A DNA stretch of 64,000 nt from Gari tellinella (GCA_922989275.2 OV277874.1:24044154-24108153); one strand, 5' to 3'; shown: positions 52,038-63,429, counted from the stretch's first letter. The notes: generated from the sequence alone by a model not told the origin. Numbers and translations: made by a program.

Positions 52038-52540
52038 TGTAATCCCTGGGGGTCTTAGGGGTTTATAGAGGTTATAGACAAACTACAACAGGCGACTCCT
52101 TTTTCTCATATAATTCGTCAAGGTCTACAATCTGTAATAAATATTACAATATTTAAACAACCATTTATAATATACATAACCTGAAAATGACATACATGAA
52201 ATATACTTACATTTACTATATTTGCCTTTAATACATACAGGAATTGTATACTGATAAATGGGACGATCCTAGTGGCCTTCCTACTTACGCCTTTAATCTA
52301 TATATATACAACGTGTTACTATGGTCCCTTAAAATCCCTTAACATATGTTATAAACAATCCATTACAATGACACCACACAAACTCACCAACTATGGGTTG
52401 ACTGTAACCTCACAACACTCCACAATCTCACTAGTGCTGCAATGCCATGGTTACAAACTGAAAGGGTTAAAAGTACTCGGGTGCAAATAACATGCCATGT
52501 GAGGTTTTAAGAAAACAAATAGTAATGCTGCTATCTTGAA
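52038..52540 (-). repeat. probable gypsy 5' LTR, outer end unresolved
   Basis: The inner edge (minus-strand ...GGGATTACA) fits an LTR ending CA. No second LTR is in the window, so the outer end cannot be set. Confidence 0.45.
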
Positions 52541-52542
52541 TA

Positions 52543-52572
52543 ATTCGGTTAAACAAAGTTCGACTGTAATTT
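52543..52572. repeat. family H end fragment
   Basis: AAGTTCGACTGTA matches the H terminus and is preceded by a GGTTAAACA word. Confidence 0.4.
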
Positions 52573-52952
52573 ACATTCGACACGTAAACAATACAATTTC
52601 GGCTCCGCACTCGACTGTCGCTCATTTCAGATGACCCGAAAGCAAAATAACAGTATAAACATAAGCAAAGACTTTACATAACAAATCATCCAAATCGATC
52701 TCAGGATCATATTAAATTAAAGCAAAATGTACTCTAAGGTGTTACTGTCTCAAGCACTATCATCGGAATGACAAGCTGATACACATTCCGAATGATGAAA
52801 AGAATGTGCACGTGCCGCACGGGAAAAAGAAAGGTATTTAGTCAATATGATTACAATTCAGAAGGGAGAACACTCTAGAAGGACACAGTCCACTAAATCG
52901 CCTAATTTCATCACTATTACATTGAGTCAGTACAATGTAGCTATTGTAGAAG

Positions 52953-53324
52953 TACAGTGAAACCCCTCTAAACCGGACATGTGTGGGGACAACAAAAATG
53001 TCCGGTTTAGAGGGGTTTCCGGTTTAGAGGGGTTTTGACTTGTATCTAGTATTGAAGATATCTGACCACTTAAGGCAGGTTGAAAGTAAAACAGAATGCG
53101 CCTTAAGGCGCATTCTGCTTTACTTTCAACCTGCTTTCAGCTATCATATGCTCGAATGTACAAACTGTTTTCTTCAGTGTAAGAAAAAGCAAAAGACGTT
53201 ATAAGGCGTCCTGATGGTGTAGTGGGTAAACATAAAAAAGGATTAGAAACGGGACTAAAGCTTTTGTCCGGTTTAGAGAGGATTCCGGTATTTAGAGATT
53301 CCGGTTTGGAGGGGTTTAACTGTA
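52953..53324. mobile_element. family I MITE containing an R hairpin
   Basis: TACAGTGAAACCCCTCTAAA and GGAGGGGTTTAACTGTA are its ends, with repeated CCGGTTTAGAGGGG. An R core lies inside. Confidence 0.83.
53063..53154 (+). repeat. family R hairpin nested in family I
   Basis: AGGCAGGTTGAAAGTAAAAC and GCGCCTTAAGGCGC with mirror arm form a near-perfect R core. Confidence 0.78.
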
Positions 53325-53389
53325 CATGTATAATACTAGCGGTAGCAATATCAGTTTTATATGTAGTACTAATAGGTTTAGTACTGATA

Positions 53390-53575
53390 TAAACGGAATA
53401 TTACTATACTTTGCATATCTTATGCACCGGATCACTCGAGTTGTGTGTGTAAAGGCTATATCCAACGAGACCGAAGGTCGAGTTGGAAATAGCCTTTACA
53501 CACACAACGAGAGTGATCCGGTACATAAGATATGCAAAGTATAGTAATGTTCCTTTTATTATATACCTCTTATAA
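53390..53575. mobile_element. family Q palindrome
   Basis: ACTATACTTTGCATATCTTA and CACCGGATCACTCGAG pair with their mirrors around AACGAGACCGAAGGTCGAGTT. Confidence 0.82.
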
Positions 53576-53675
53576 TAAAAATAAAATGAAAAACGATAGA
53601 AATGTTTCGAGCGTTACTATAAATAAACGGGATATCCCATACGTCACATTTCGGGGAATGGCGCTTGAAAGTAAA

Positions 53676-53854
53676 TACTCGCTATTACGACCACTAAAAC
53701 GAATACTAATTGATTAAATAAAAGAGAGGTGACAGCTTAAAGCAAGGTGACAGTGAAACAGAAAGCCCCTAAACCTTGCTTTAAGCGTTCACCTACCGTA
53801 AACACCCTAATACTTAACATAATTTAGTGGTCGTAATAGAGAGGTTTTACTGTA
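53676..53854. mobile_element. family F MITE, apex deleted
   Basis: ATTACGACCACTAAAACG and GGTCGTAATAGAGAGGTTTT ends are present. One half of the hairpin apex is gone (AAAGCCCCTAAACCTTG). Confidence 0.83.
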
Positions 53855-54109
53855 GTTCCGAACTTCCGACTGCACAGTAAACGTTCAAGGTACATGGGTC
53901 ATACGGAATTTTCAATCCGTCAAGGTGTATTTGTTCGATAAAATACAGAAATATTTCGGGCAGAACATTGGTAGGTATATAATAAAAGCAATTATAGAAG
54001 TAGTAAAATGGTAAAGGTATAGGTTTATCAAGTCTATTATATGTCATATTCTACCGACTTTTACAATAGTATTAGTTATGCAGTGTAGTGGTACATGTAA
54101 TAGTTTAGT

Positions 54110-54402
54110 ACTGAGTGGCAAACTGTTTGCAATGGAAATACAGTAGAACCTCTCTATTACGACCACTAAAAAGAACGTTATTTGTATGTATAAAGGACAG
54201 GTGACAGCTTAAAGCAATGTGGAAGTGAAACAAAAAGCTCCTGTAGGAGCTTTCTGTTTCACTTTCGCATTGTTTTAAGCAGCCACCTGTCTTAAACGAC
54301 TTATATTTGACATAACTTAGTGGTCGTAATAGAGAGGTTCTACTGTAATAGTTTTACCGTTTATGCGTTTTTGGGGCAATAAATAACGTCTTCTCCACTG
54401 TA
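54110..54402 (+). mobile_element. family A remnant split by family F
   Basis: TGGCAAACTGTTTGCAATGG stops at 54140 and AATAGTTTTACCG resumes at 54348, ending TTCTCCACTGTA. Confidence 0.82.
54139..54347. mobile_element. family F MITE inserted at TA in family A
   Basis: TA-CAGTAGAACCTCTC and GAGGTTCTACTG-TA flank it. Removing it and one TA restores the A word GGAAATAATAGTTTT. Confidence 0.92.
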
Positions 54403-54461
54403 ATACCTGCCTTCCCCGAAAGCAATGCAACAGAAATTTCCAAGAGCTCGTTCATATTCAT

Positions 54462-54711
54462 TACAGTGGAGAATCTGTTATTCTTTCCCGTTTAAACGTA
54501 AACGTACGCAAACGCAAAGCCCTAAAACGTAGAAAATTGCAACTTTTGGACAATTCTGATCATTCATGGTTATCTTGGTGGCAAATAGTTTGGAGCCTGA
54601 TCAGACGCCGGGTTTCTCGGCGTCTGATCTGGCTCCAAACTGTTTGCACTGCAAATAATAGTTTTAGCGTAAACGCGTTTATTGGGAAAGTATAACAGAT
54701 TCTCCACTGTA
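54462..54711 (+). mobile_element. family A MITE
   Basis: It is a full-length copy with a slightly altered apex (GGGTTTCTC). Confidence 0.92.
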
Positions 54712-54732
54712 CTAGCCAGACGATGAAATCAC

Positions 54733-54974
54733 TTAACCCTTTCATGATCACATTTATTGTGAGATGTTTACACTTTCACCGCCACACTGTCGTCTGCTTC
54801 AATATTGTTGTCTGCAATATCGTTTCAAAGTTAGATTTAAAGCAGTTTAACTGATTTCAAAACAAGTAGCAAACAGCTTTGATCCTGATCAGACGCTGCG
54901 TTACGCGGCATCTGATCAGGATCAAAACTGTTTGTAAATGCGCTTTTTGGCATCATTGAGAGTGAAAGGGTTAA
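54733..54974 (-). mobile_element. family B MITE
   Basis: TTAACCCTTTCATGATC and GAGAGTGAAAGGGTTAA are exact TTAA-flanked ends. Confidence 0.9.
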
Positions 54975-55117
54975 ATATCCGCTCAATCAGACATATGGAA
55001 AGACAGATACGATATAAAATGAGCATAAATATGTATAATAAAAGACACACAAATTGAGACAAGCGCAGTGTTAATGATTAATAAGTGATAACCCTTTTTC
55101 TGGTGAAACGAGCATAG

Positions 55118-55373
55118 AATGAAACCTCTCTATTACGACCACTATAAATATGTGGCGAATTGATTTCGAAAAGGCAAATGCCAGTTTAAAGCAAGGTGAC
55201 AGTAAACAGCAAGCTTCTAAAGGATCTTATTGTTTCACTATCACCTTGCTTTAAACAGTCACCCGTTGTAAACACGAGGTTTGTTTCACTTAGGCCCCGA
55301 CAACATGATAGGAGAAACATGTGAGCTGTTTGTACAGATTGTTTGGCGGTCGTAATAGAGAGGTTTTACTGTA
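55118..55373. mobile_element. family F MITE
   Basis: ATGAAACCTCTCTATTACGA and CGTAATAGAGAGGTTTTACT are the ends. An extra ~60 bp lies in the right arm. Confidence 0.83.
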
Positions 55374-55384
55374 CATGTATACGT

Positions 55385-55575
55385 TTTTATTTCCGGCTTC
55401 AACGCAAATGAAGCACAAATGCATTGCAATAAAATGTAGATAATTGTTATTTGTTTTAATTTTACTGGAAAACAGTTTGGACCCTGATCAGACGGCAGAT
55501 AACCTGGCATCTGAGGAGGCCCCCTTTTGCAACGGAAATCACTGTTTGCAGTTGAAATAATAGTTTTTTTGTATT
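55385..55575 (+). mobile_element. family A fragment
   Basis: AACGCAAATGAAGCACAAAT and AACAGTTTGGACCCTGATCA are A-type. The ends are lost. Confidence 0.6.
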
Positions 55576-55769
55576 TTAGTAATGTTGAAAATATATTGGT
55601 TTTGTGACAGTAGTATTTACAGAGGAACAGATGTCATTAGAAAGGTTTCGATTTCTAATATGTACGTGTACGTGTAACTACATTTACACGTACACGTGTA
55701 CAGATTTTCAAACGCGTTTATTGCGAAATAATAACATACATGCAGAAATACATTGGTTTGTTACAGTAG

Positions 55770-56084
55770 TACAGTACTCAATCTTATTAAATTAACAATT
55801 TTTGCGATTCGCTTGCAATTCGATGGCAATTCGCTTGCAATTCGATGGCAAATCGCTTGCGATTTCAAAATACCAATTTACCCTGGGTAAGTTTTTTTGA
55901 GTGGTGTACTTCACAAATGTTCGCAAATATACCTTCGTTTATTTTTACGATCCCATTCTTGTCACAACCGCTTCTGAAAATTCGCGTAAAAATATTCAAA
56001 CGTAGGATTTGTTTTTTGAAGCGCCTGATTCGATGGCGATTCGATGGCAATTCTCAATTTAATTTAATAAGGTTCAGTACTGTA
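55770..56084 (+). mobile_element. family J MITE with paralogous empty site
   Basis: It splits CAGTAG-TA-TTTACAG. The uninterrupted word is at ~56498-56511. Sequence closely matches the J copy at 7514. Confidence 0.9.
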
Positions 56085-56105
56085 TTTACAGAGGGGAAGA
56101 AAGTT

Positions 56106-56354
56106 ACAGTGGAGAATCTGTTCTTCTTTCCCGTTTAAACGCAAACGTACGCAAACACAAAACACTAAAACTTAGAAAAGAACAACTTTTGGACAATTCT
56201 GATATTTCATGTTTATCTTGGAGGCAAACAGTTTGGAGCCTGATCAGACGCCGGGTTACCCGGCGTCTGATCTGGCTCCAAACTGTTTGCACTGCAAATA
56301 ATAGTTTTAGTGTAAACGCGTTTATTGGGAAAGAATAACGTTTTCTCCACTGTA
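56106..56354 (+). mobile_element. family A MITE with paralogous empty site
   Basis: It splits GAAGAAAGT-TA-ATAAGAG. The empty copy at 56519-56533 reads GAAAGTCAATAAGAG, the TA being CA there. Confidence 0.92.
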
Positions 56355-56635
56355 ATAAGAGAAGATTCCACGAGAACATGTACGCATGTACATTTTCACA
56401 TTAAACGCGTGCAAATATTTTCAAACGCGTTTAATGTGAAACAATAACATACGCTCCCTCTCTACAACTACACCTGATGGGAGACAAAGGTTTGTTACAG
56501 TAGTATTTACAGAGGGGAAGAAAGTCAATAAGAGAGGGTTCCACGAGAACATGTACGTTTGACTACATGTACATGTACATGTACACGCACGCGTGCAAAT
56601 ATTTTCAAAAGCGTTTAATGTGAAACAATAACATA

Positions 56636-56943
56636 CGCTCCCTCTCTACAACTACACCTGATGGGAGACAAAGATTGTGTGCGCTGTTCGGAGGGAGTCT
56701 TAATAGGGAGGGACATTGGCTTACATTTGCAAACAGCTTGAACCAAGATCAGACGCCTCGTAAGCTGTTTTTGTTCATTTATTTATTTTCTGTCAAAATG
56801 TTCATTTTGTCAGTTTGAGAAAAACAGCAGACGATATTGCAACAATAAAAGCGTTACACTTAAGTGTCCTGTTTAGGGAACTTCGGCAAGTGTCGTTGTA
56901 AGGAGGACGTCACTCATGAGAGGGCCGTTGAAGGGAGGCATGC
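56636..56943 (-). mobile_element. family E MITE, inverted and shortened
   Basis: ACGCTCCCTCTCTACAACTA, GCAAACAGCTTGAACCAAGA and GGGCCGTTGAAGGGAGG show it. Half of the hairpin is missing after CAGACGCC. Confidence 0.75.
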
Positions 56944-57004
56944 AGAAATAAATAAGATTTGTTACATTAGTATTTACAGAGAGGAAGACGTTAATTAGTG
57001 TGGT

Positions 57005-57255
57005 TACAATGGAGAATCTGTTATTCTTTCCCGTTTAAACGCAAACGTACGCAAACGCAAACCACTAAAACGTAGAAAAGAACAAATTTTTGACAATTCT
57101 GATAATTCTTGTTTATCTTGGTGGCAAACAGTTTGGAGCCTGATCAGACGCCGGGTTACCCGGCGTCTGATCTGGCTCCAAACTGTTTGCACTGCAAATA
57201 ATAGTTTTAGCGTAAACGCGTTTTTTTGGAAAAGAATAACAGATTCTCCACTGTA
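57005..57255 (+). mobile_element. family A MITE
   Basis: It is full length with a TACAATGG left end and CCACTGTA right end. Confidence 0.92.
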
Positions 57256-57397
57256 CAATTTCTTAGTTCCGCGTGTACGTGTACTTGCGACTACACGTAC
57301 ACGTACACTTAAATTCAAATTAGACATCTCGTACAATAATGTACGAGTAATCAGCTGTGATGTAACGTGGATAAAACGTTTTTCTTATCCAATAAAT

Positions 57398-57550
57398 AGA
57401 GGATCTTACATGAGCGCCTATTATTTATCATTTTTAATAAACGAGTTGACTAAAATAATATGACGCGAGCCTTGGCGAGCGTGATATTCATTTTAGGCAA
57501 CAAGTTTGTTAAAAATGATAAATAATGAGCACGACTGTGAGATTCTATTT
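57398..57550. repeat. foldback related to 43760-43920
   Basis: TTATTTATCATTTTTAATAA pairs with GTTAAAAATGATAAATAA around CGAGCCTTGGCGAGCG. Confidence 0.7.
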
Positions 57551-57579
57551 ATCACATACATGTAACAAGTTTAAGCACC

Positions 57580-57790
57580 TATTTAATTGATTGAAGCAGT
57601 AGTTTGTAGACCTTCAGCTATGTATATTTTCCGCCAAAACGTTACGTTGTTTACGTTAACGTAGTCGCAAATTACGCCATTTGGCGTCCTGCTAGATGCA
57701 GCGGTTGTGGACGAACAGGTTGGGCCTGAGCCCAAAAAAAGATATTCCACTAGTGGATTACGATATTTACATAATGGCTTTTTGTCACTC
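57580..57790 (-). repeat. family U repeat
   Basis: It is the second copy of the 24690 repeat. Its minus-strand frame reads CSSTTAASSRTPNGV where the other reads CSSTSAARSRHPNDV. Confidence 0.6.
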
Positions 57791-57829
57791 CCAGACCGCA
57801 AGTTATGTGATAAACGCGTATATACTAAA

Positions 57830-57965
57830 GAGGAAAGAATACTTTTCAATGTTACATAATTATGAAATGAATAGTCAAAATTATCGAAAGGGTATTCGTT
57901 TATCCGTTTTATAGCGATGCATTTGCGTTTTAAGGGGGAAAGAATACCGTCATTTCAATGGTTCA
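57830..57965 (-). mobile_element. family A fragment
   Basis: GATGCATTTGCGTTTTAAGG and GGAAAGAATACCGTCATTTC are A-type end words. Confidence 0.5.
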
Positions 57966-58088
57966 TGTACATGCATTGTACATATATGTATATGAGACCT
58001 CTTTTCATCCAAACTATGTCATTCTTTACATCAAGAACTGTTAATATTCAACTGTAAAGATTTATACTCTCTATGGTTAGCATTGGTG

Positions 58089-58307
58089 TACAGTGGAGAA
58101 AACGTTATTATTTCCCAATAAACGCGTTTACGCTAAAAACTATTATTTCTATTGCAAACAGTTTGGAGCCAGATCAGACGCCGAGTTTCCCACTAAGATA
58201 AACATGAATTGTCAGAATTGTCAAAAAGTACTTTTATACGTTTTAGTGCTTTGCGTTTGCGTTTCGGTTGCGTTTAAAGGGGCAAGAATAACGTTTTCTC
58301 CATTGTA
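58089..58307 (-). mobile_element. family A MITE, one hairpin arm deleted
   Basis: TACAGTGGAGAAAACG and TTTTCTCCATTGTA ends flank AGATCAGACGCCGAGTTTCC with no mirror arm. Confidence 0.85.
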
Positions 58308-58418
58308 GCAATGATGTATCCTTTCATGACCTTTAAAACATACATCATGATAATTTTATAGAGTCATATCTGCCAATGTCATGCGGTTTACATCATGTGA
58401 ATTTTTCATGGGCATATC

Positions 58419-58662
58419 TTAACCCTTTCATGATCAAATTTGTCGAAAGGTTTTTACCCCTTCACCACCATATTGTCGTCTGCTTCAATAGTAGTGTCCG
58501 CAATATCGTTCCAATGTTAAATCTAAGGCAGTATGACTGAAAATTAAAAAAAAAATGTCAAACCGTTTGGATCCTGATCAGACGCCGCGTTACGCGGCGT
58601 CTGACCAGGATTCAAACTGTTTGCAAGCGCGCTTTTTGGCGTCATTGAGAGTGACAGAGTTA
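58419..58662 (-). mobile_element. family B MITE
   Basis: TTAACCCTTTCATGATCAAA begins it. The hairpin GGATCCTGATCAGACGCCGC is near-perfect. The right end GAGAGTGACAGAGTTA is altered. Confidence 0.83.
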
Positions 58663-59123
58663 CATGTGACTACGATAACCTGTACAATAAAGACAGTAAC
58701 AAGACATAAAGGTATTTATGCAAGCCAGGTGCACGCCTAAATCATTATAAAATTAAAGTAGAAAATTTAATATTCTATAGGTCAATCTATGAAAACTTTA
58801 GATGGCTGATTCTGAGTTGTAAACAGGTATAATCATCGTATTCAGATGCACGGGTCACCAGACGTTTGCTCTGGTTCAATTCTGTTTTTAAAGGAAATTG
58901 ATAGTGTTGCACAATAGCTTTCAAATTGTTAATGAAAATATTTTGACGATGTTTTTTCCATCCGTATGACAAATTCTTCTGTGTCTCGTCAGCTCCAAGC
59001 CCGGCGTCTGATCAAGCTCCGAACTTTTTGCAATGGAAACAATAGTTTTAACGTAACGCTTCAATGATTGAAAAAAGAATAACGTCTCAAAGTTTGTGTC
59101 AATACATTACTGTTGTTTATGCG

Positions 59124-59373
59124 TACAGTGGAGAATCTGTTATTCTTTCCCAACAAACGCGTTTACGCTAAAACTATTATTTACAATATAAACAGTTTGG
59201 AACCAGATCAGACACCGGGTAACCCGGCGTCTGATCAGGCTCCAAACTGTTTGCCACCAAGATAAACATGAATTATCAGAATTGTCCAAAAGTTGTACTC
59301 TTCTACGTTTTAGTGTTTTGCGTTTGCGTACGTTTGCGTTTAAACGGGAAAGAATAACAGATTCTCCACTGTA
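59124..59373 (-). mobile_element. family A MITE
   Basis: It is a full-length copy with complete ends. Confidence 0.92.
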
Positions 59374-59454
59374 CTTTTTAGAAGAAGGAAACTAAACGCA
59401 AACGCAATGCAGTATAATACAGAAAACGACAATTGATTAACACTTTAGATGAGC

Positions 59455-59703
59455 TACAGTGGAGAATACGTTATTCTTTCCCGTTTAACAAAATGAAACG
59501 CAAACGCAAAGCACTAAAACGTAGAAAACTGCAACGTTTTGGACAATTCTAATAGTTCATGCTTATATAGGTGGTAACAACTTGGAGCCTGATCAGACGC
59601 CGGGTTACCCGGCGTCTGATCTGGCTCCAAACTGTTTTCAAAAGAAATAATAGTTTTAGCGTAAACGCGTTTATTTGGAAATAATAACGTTTTCTCCACT
59701 GTA
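59455..59703 (+). mobile_element. family A MITE
   Basis: It is full length with the GAATACGTTATTC variant of the terminal repeat. Confidence 0.9.
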
Positions 59704-59719
59704 CCACAATTCAATCAGC

Positions 59720-59925
59720 GTAATTAGGTGCCGGGTCACCCGACGTCTGATCACGATTCCAGTCTGTTTAAAAAGGAAATTATAGTTTTGCACAAAAGCG
59801 TTCAAATAGTTTATGAAAAATGGTGATGACGTTGTCCAATCCGATTAACAAACATTTCTGAGTCTCATGAGACGCTGGGTTACATAGCGTCTGAGCTGGA
59901 ACCAACCAGTTTGAAAGCACAGTCA
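59720..59925 (+). mobile_element. family A fragments
   Basis: Two decayed cores (TGCCGGGTCACCCGACGTCT and GAGACGCTGGGTTACATAGC) are seen. Confidence 0.5.
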
Positions 59926-59929
59926 CGTT

Positions 59930-60190
59930 TACAACGGAGCAGACGTTATTCTGTCCCAATAAACGTTTTTGTAAACGCTTAAACTATTGGTTCCATTGCA
60001 ATCGGTTAAGAGCATGATCAGACGCCAGGTGACCCGTCGTCTGATCAGACTCGAAGTTGTTTGGCACTCATATTAAAAGAAATTGTGAGATTGCCACAAA
60101 TGTGTAATTTTCTATGCTTCAGTGATACGCGTTTGAGTTACGCTTGCGTTTAAACGGGAGCAAATAACAATAAGGTTCATCTTCACTGTA
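59930..60190 (-). mobile_element. family A MITE, diverged
   Basis: TACAACGGAGCAGACG and CATCTTCACTGTA ends and a mismatched hairpin are present. Confidence 0.8.
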
Positions 60191-60307
60191 TAGGTGAATA
60201 GTGATTCAAGGCATACCACAAGGCTATCAATTAAGCCCTTGACCTTTAGTGGTGAAATAAACTGGCTATAAATGCGTCAATATTCACCACAAGGCCGTGT
60301 GGACAGC

Positions 60308-60558
60308 TACAGTGGAGAAGACGTTATTCTTCCCAATAAACGCGTTAACATTAAAACTAATATTTCCATTGCAAACAGTTTGGAGCCAGATCAGACGCCG
60401 GGTAAACCGGCGTCTGATCAGGCTCCAAACTATTTGCCTCTCAGTTTAAAATGAATAATTAGAATTGCCGAAAAATTGTACTTTTCTACGGTTTTATTTC
60501 GATGCGTTTGCGTTTCATATGCGTTTATACGGGAAACTATATTGTTTTCTCCACTGTA
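60308..60558 (-). mobile_element. family A MITE
   Basis: TACAGTGGAGAAGACG and TTTTCTCCACTGTA ends enclose a hairpin with apex GGGTAAACC. Confidence 0.9.
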
Positions 60559-60635
60559 TCTATAAACATCCTTTATGGACAAAACCTGCTGAACAGTGTC
60601 ATAAAACATCATACAACTAATAATATTACATCTTA

Positions 60636-60753
60636 CAGTGGTGTACAAAACGCTTTTCTTTACCGTTCATTAACTATATATTTTCTATAATTATCTTATT
60701 GCATTGTGGTTGCGTACATTTGTGTTTAAACGGGAGGGACTGGTGTTTTCTCA
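60636..60753 (-). mobile_element. family A fragment
   Basis: TACAGTGGTGTACAAAACGC and GTTTAAACGGGAGGGACTGG remain, without hairpin. Confidence 0.55.
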
Positions 60754-60759
60754 CATAAC

Positions 60760-61480
60760 TACCCTTGTTTTCTATAGCGGACAACGATGACAAATATCTT
60801 TTTCTCACCTCTCGGACAGAGGTATCCCGAAATCTAGGGGATGTTAGATAACCTTTTCTCGCTTTTCAGGGGTGCTAGACCACATTTTGTTACTATAAAT
60901 AGCAGTGCGGCAAACCTTGTCTGGTACGGTATCCTTCCGCCCGATTGGCTAAAAGCAAGGGAAAGGGACGTTAATCTTACAGAAATTCCCTAAAACTTAA
61001 ATGGACCACAAACTACGTTTATAGAGAGAAATGAAACCGATAATTTTACAGTAGACTCTACAGTTGTCTGTGGCTTTCGTCAATTCAATGATCCGATGTT
61101 TGAACCATAATTTATGTTGTTGTTGTTGATTGTTTCACATGATCGAGTATACGCGTAAGGTCACGTTCTTATATGACGTCGTTGACGTCGGTTGGTGTTA
61201 TGGCTTGAAAGTAGAACGCATATAAAGGAAGAAATGGACGTTTTGAAAACTTTTACTATTCAAAATCGCTTGGATTCAATAAAAACGTTTGTATTTCTGA
61301 GTTGTGATCTAAAATGGGACATGTTTTCTTCTTAAAACGTGTGTACAAATAAATGTTAAAGCCAAGCTGAAATAGCGCGACTTTTAAACAGCTGTTTGTT
61401 GCTATTGGATATGGAATGTGTGATTCGGATAAAAAGTAGGTCTTTACAATTCCTTTAATTAACTAGTTTTAACGATAATT
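60760..61480. other. stretch without recognised gene
   Basis: It is less repetitive than its surroundings. It has a TATA-like TATAAATAG near 60893 and an inverted CCAAT word (GATTGG) near 60950, but no open frame of note follows. Confidence 0.35.
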
Positions 61481-61497
61481 TTAAGCGAGAAAAATAA

Positions 61498-61590
61498 TCA
61501 AGCACGGCTTTTGGTAAAGCTCGTTTCCGACTGGGAACAGACAAACATCCGGTATAGAATTCCCCGTCTTTACCAAAAGCCGTGCTTGAT
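61498..61590. repeat. family W foldback
   Basis: TCAAGCACGGCTTTTGGTAA and its mirror TTACCAAAAGCCGTGCTTGA are a perfect inverted repeat with ~48-bp spacer. Confidence 0.8.
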
Positions 61591-61675
61591 TCTATTAATC
61601 TGTCCGGACAGACAAGCCGAACTATCTTATGATTGGTTGTTATTGCCGTTGTTATGACGTCGTCATGACGTCGTC

Positions 61676-61873
61676 ATGCATGCATTAGCGCATTAAAATA
61701 CAACTCGCCACTGTATAGCAAGTTAAACGCGTTTTTAGGGTTGACGAGGTGAGAAAATAAATCTAACACCACAGTTGAGTGTCAGATGAAAAGCCTCGTG
61801 TTTTAAAAATATCTTCAAAACTCGGGTGGGATATTCTTACCTGACACTCACGGTGGTGTTAGATTCACTATAT
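61676..61873. mobile_element. family K foldback element
   Basis: It matches the copy at 18424 but lacks part of the left inner arm. Confidence 0.8.
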
Positions 61874-61961
61874 CTCCAACATGTATAAGATCACTTTGAT
61901 GACGTCACTATAACGTCAATATTTATAACGGCGTTTTGACGTCACCGGGGTTCCAAAAAAT

Positions 61962-62605
61962 GGATATAAACGGAATATTACTATACTTTGCATATCTTAT
62001 GCACCGGATCACTCGAGGTGTGTGTAAAGGCTATATCCAACGAGATCGAAGGTCGAGTTGGATATAGTCTTTACACACACAACGAGAGTGATCCGGTACA
62101 TAAGATATACAAAGTATAGTAATGTTCCGTTTATTATATACCTCTTATAATAAAAATAAAATGAAAAACGATAGAAATGTTTCGAGCGTTACTATAAATA
62201 AACGGGATTTCCCATACGTCACACTTCGGGGAATGGCGCGTGAAAGTAAATACTCGCTATTACGACCACTAAAACGAATGCTAATTGATTAAATAATAGA
62301 GAGGTGATAGCTTAAAGCAAGGTGGCAGTGAAACAGAAAGCTCCTAAAGGAGCTTTCTGTTTCACTGTCACCTTGCTTTAAGCGGTCACCTACCGTAAAC
62401 ACCCTAATACTTAACATAATTTAGTGGTCGTAATAGAGAGGTTTTACTGTAGTCCCGAACTTCCGACTACACAGTAAACGTTCTTTTCCCATTACACAAG
62501 GTACATGGGTAATACGGAATTTTCAATCCGTCAAGGTGTATTTGTTCGATAAAATACAGAAATATTTCGGGCAGAACATTGGTAGGTATATAATAAATAT
62601 GCTTA
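61962..62605 (+). repeat. composite Q+F block, copy 2
   Basis: It is the second copy of 53390-53990, with a complete F hairpin (AGCTCCTAAAGGAGCT) and an extra TTTTCCCATTACAC insertion. Confidence 0.88.
62251..62451. mobile_element. family F MITE inside the composite
   Basis: Its core CAGAAAGCTCCTAAAGGAGC with mirror arm is almost perfect. Confidence 0.87.
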
Positions 62606-62706
62606 TAATGCACGTTTGTCTGTAAATTCACATCGAACTTGTTATACTTACTTGCCCTTGTTATAACCTATTGGGACTTGAGGAGTATTTGCAAACTGTT
62701 TGGATC

Positions 62707-62956
62707 TACAGTGGAGAATCTGTTATTCTTTCCCGTTTAAACGCAAACGTACGCAAACGCAAAGCACTAAAACGTAGAAAAGAACAACTTTTGGACAATT
62801 CTGATAATTCTTGTTTATCTTGGTGGCAAACAGTTTGGAGCCTGATCAGACGCCGGGTTACCCGGCGTCTGATCTGGCTCCAAACTGTTTGCACTGCAAA
62901 TAACAGTTTTAGCGTAAACGCGTTTATTGGGAAAGAATAACAGATTATCCACTGTA
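62707..62956 (+). mobile_element. family A MITE
   Basis: It is full length, nearly identical to the copy at 1003. Confidence 0.93.
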
Positions 62957-62979
62957 AATCAGATGCCGAATGTTAATTC

Positions 62980-63112
62980 CTCGACTAGCTTAAGTCGAGC
63001 TAACCAGCTTTGTATATGTACAGCTATTTTTTTTTTAATTCGCTTAAGTCGAACATATCACTAGTTCAAATTTCAAAACGTGGCTAAGTAAGTTCAAGAT
63101 ATTGACTCTACT
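62980..63112. repeat. family H fragment
   Basis: CTTAAGTCGAACATATCACT and TTTCAAAACGTGGCTAAGTA match the interior of H. The ends are lost. Confidence 0.55.
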
Positions 63113-63154
63113 TAATCATACAATATTGTCAGAGGACGTCAAAACGTTACATGT

Positions 63155-63368
63155 ATTTTTTTCCGTTTAAACGCATACAAAACGCAAACGCAATACACTA
63201 AACTGTAGAAAATTAGATCTTTTTCTCACGATTTAAGTTAATCGGAGTGTCAAACAGGTTGGAGCCTGTTCAGACGTCGGATTACCAGGCGATGGATCTG
63301 ACTTAAAACTATTTACAATGGAAATAATATTTTAAGCGTAAACGCGTTTATTGGGAAATAATTACAAT
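63155..63368 (+). mobile_element. family A MITE, diverged
   Basis: TTCCGTTTAAACGCATACAA and GTCAAACAGGTTGGAGCCTG are A-type. Terminal repeats are eroded. Confidence 0.7.
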
Positions 63369-63429
63369 CGCCCCATTCAATTCCATTGACAAAAAGTGTG
63401 TTCATTTCAAATAAACACCAATTTTCGAG

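Larger units (their letters stand above)
53390..53990 (+). repeat. composite Q+F block, copy 1
   Basis: A Q palindrome, an F element and the following GGGCAGAACATTGGTAGGTA segment are colinear with 61962-62605. Small indels separate the copies. Confidence 0.88.
55590..56960 (+). repeat. family Y direct repeats with insertions
   Basis: The unit (TTTGTTACAGTAGTATTTAC, AGAGGGGAAGAAAGT, TTCCACGAGAACATGTACG, CGTTTAATGTGAAACAATAA) occurs about three times. One copy holds J and A insertions and another is empty. Confidence 0.8.
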
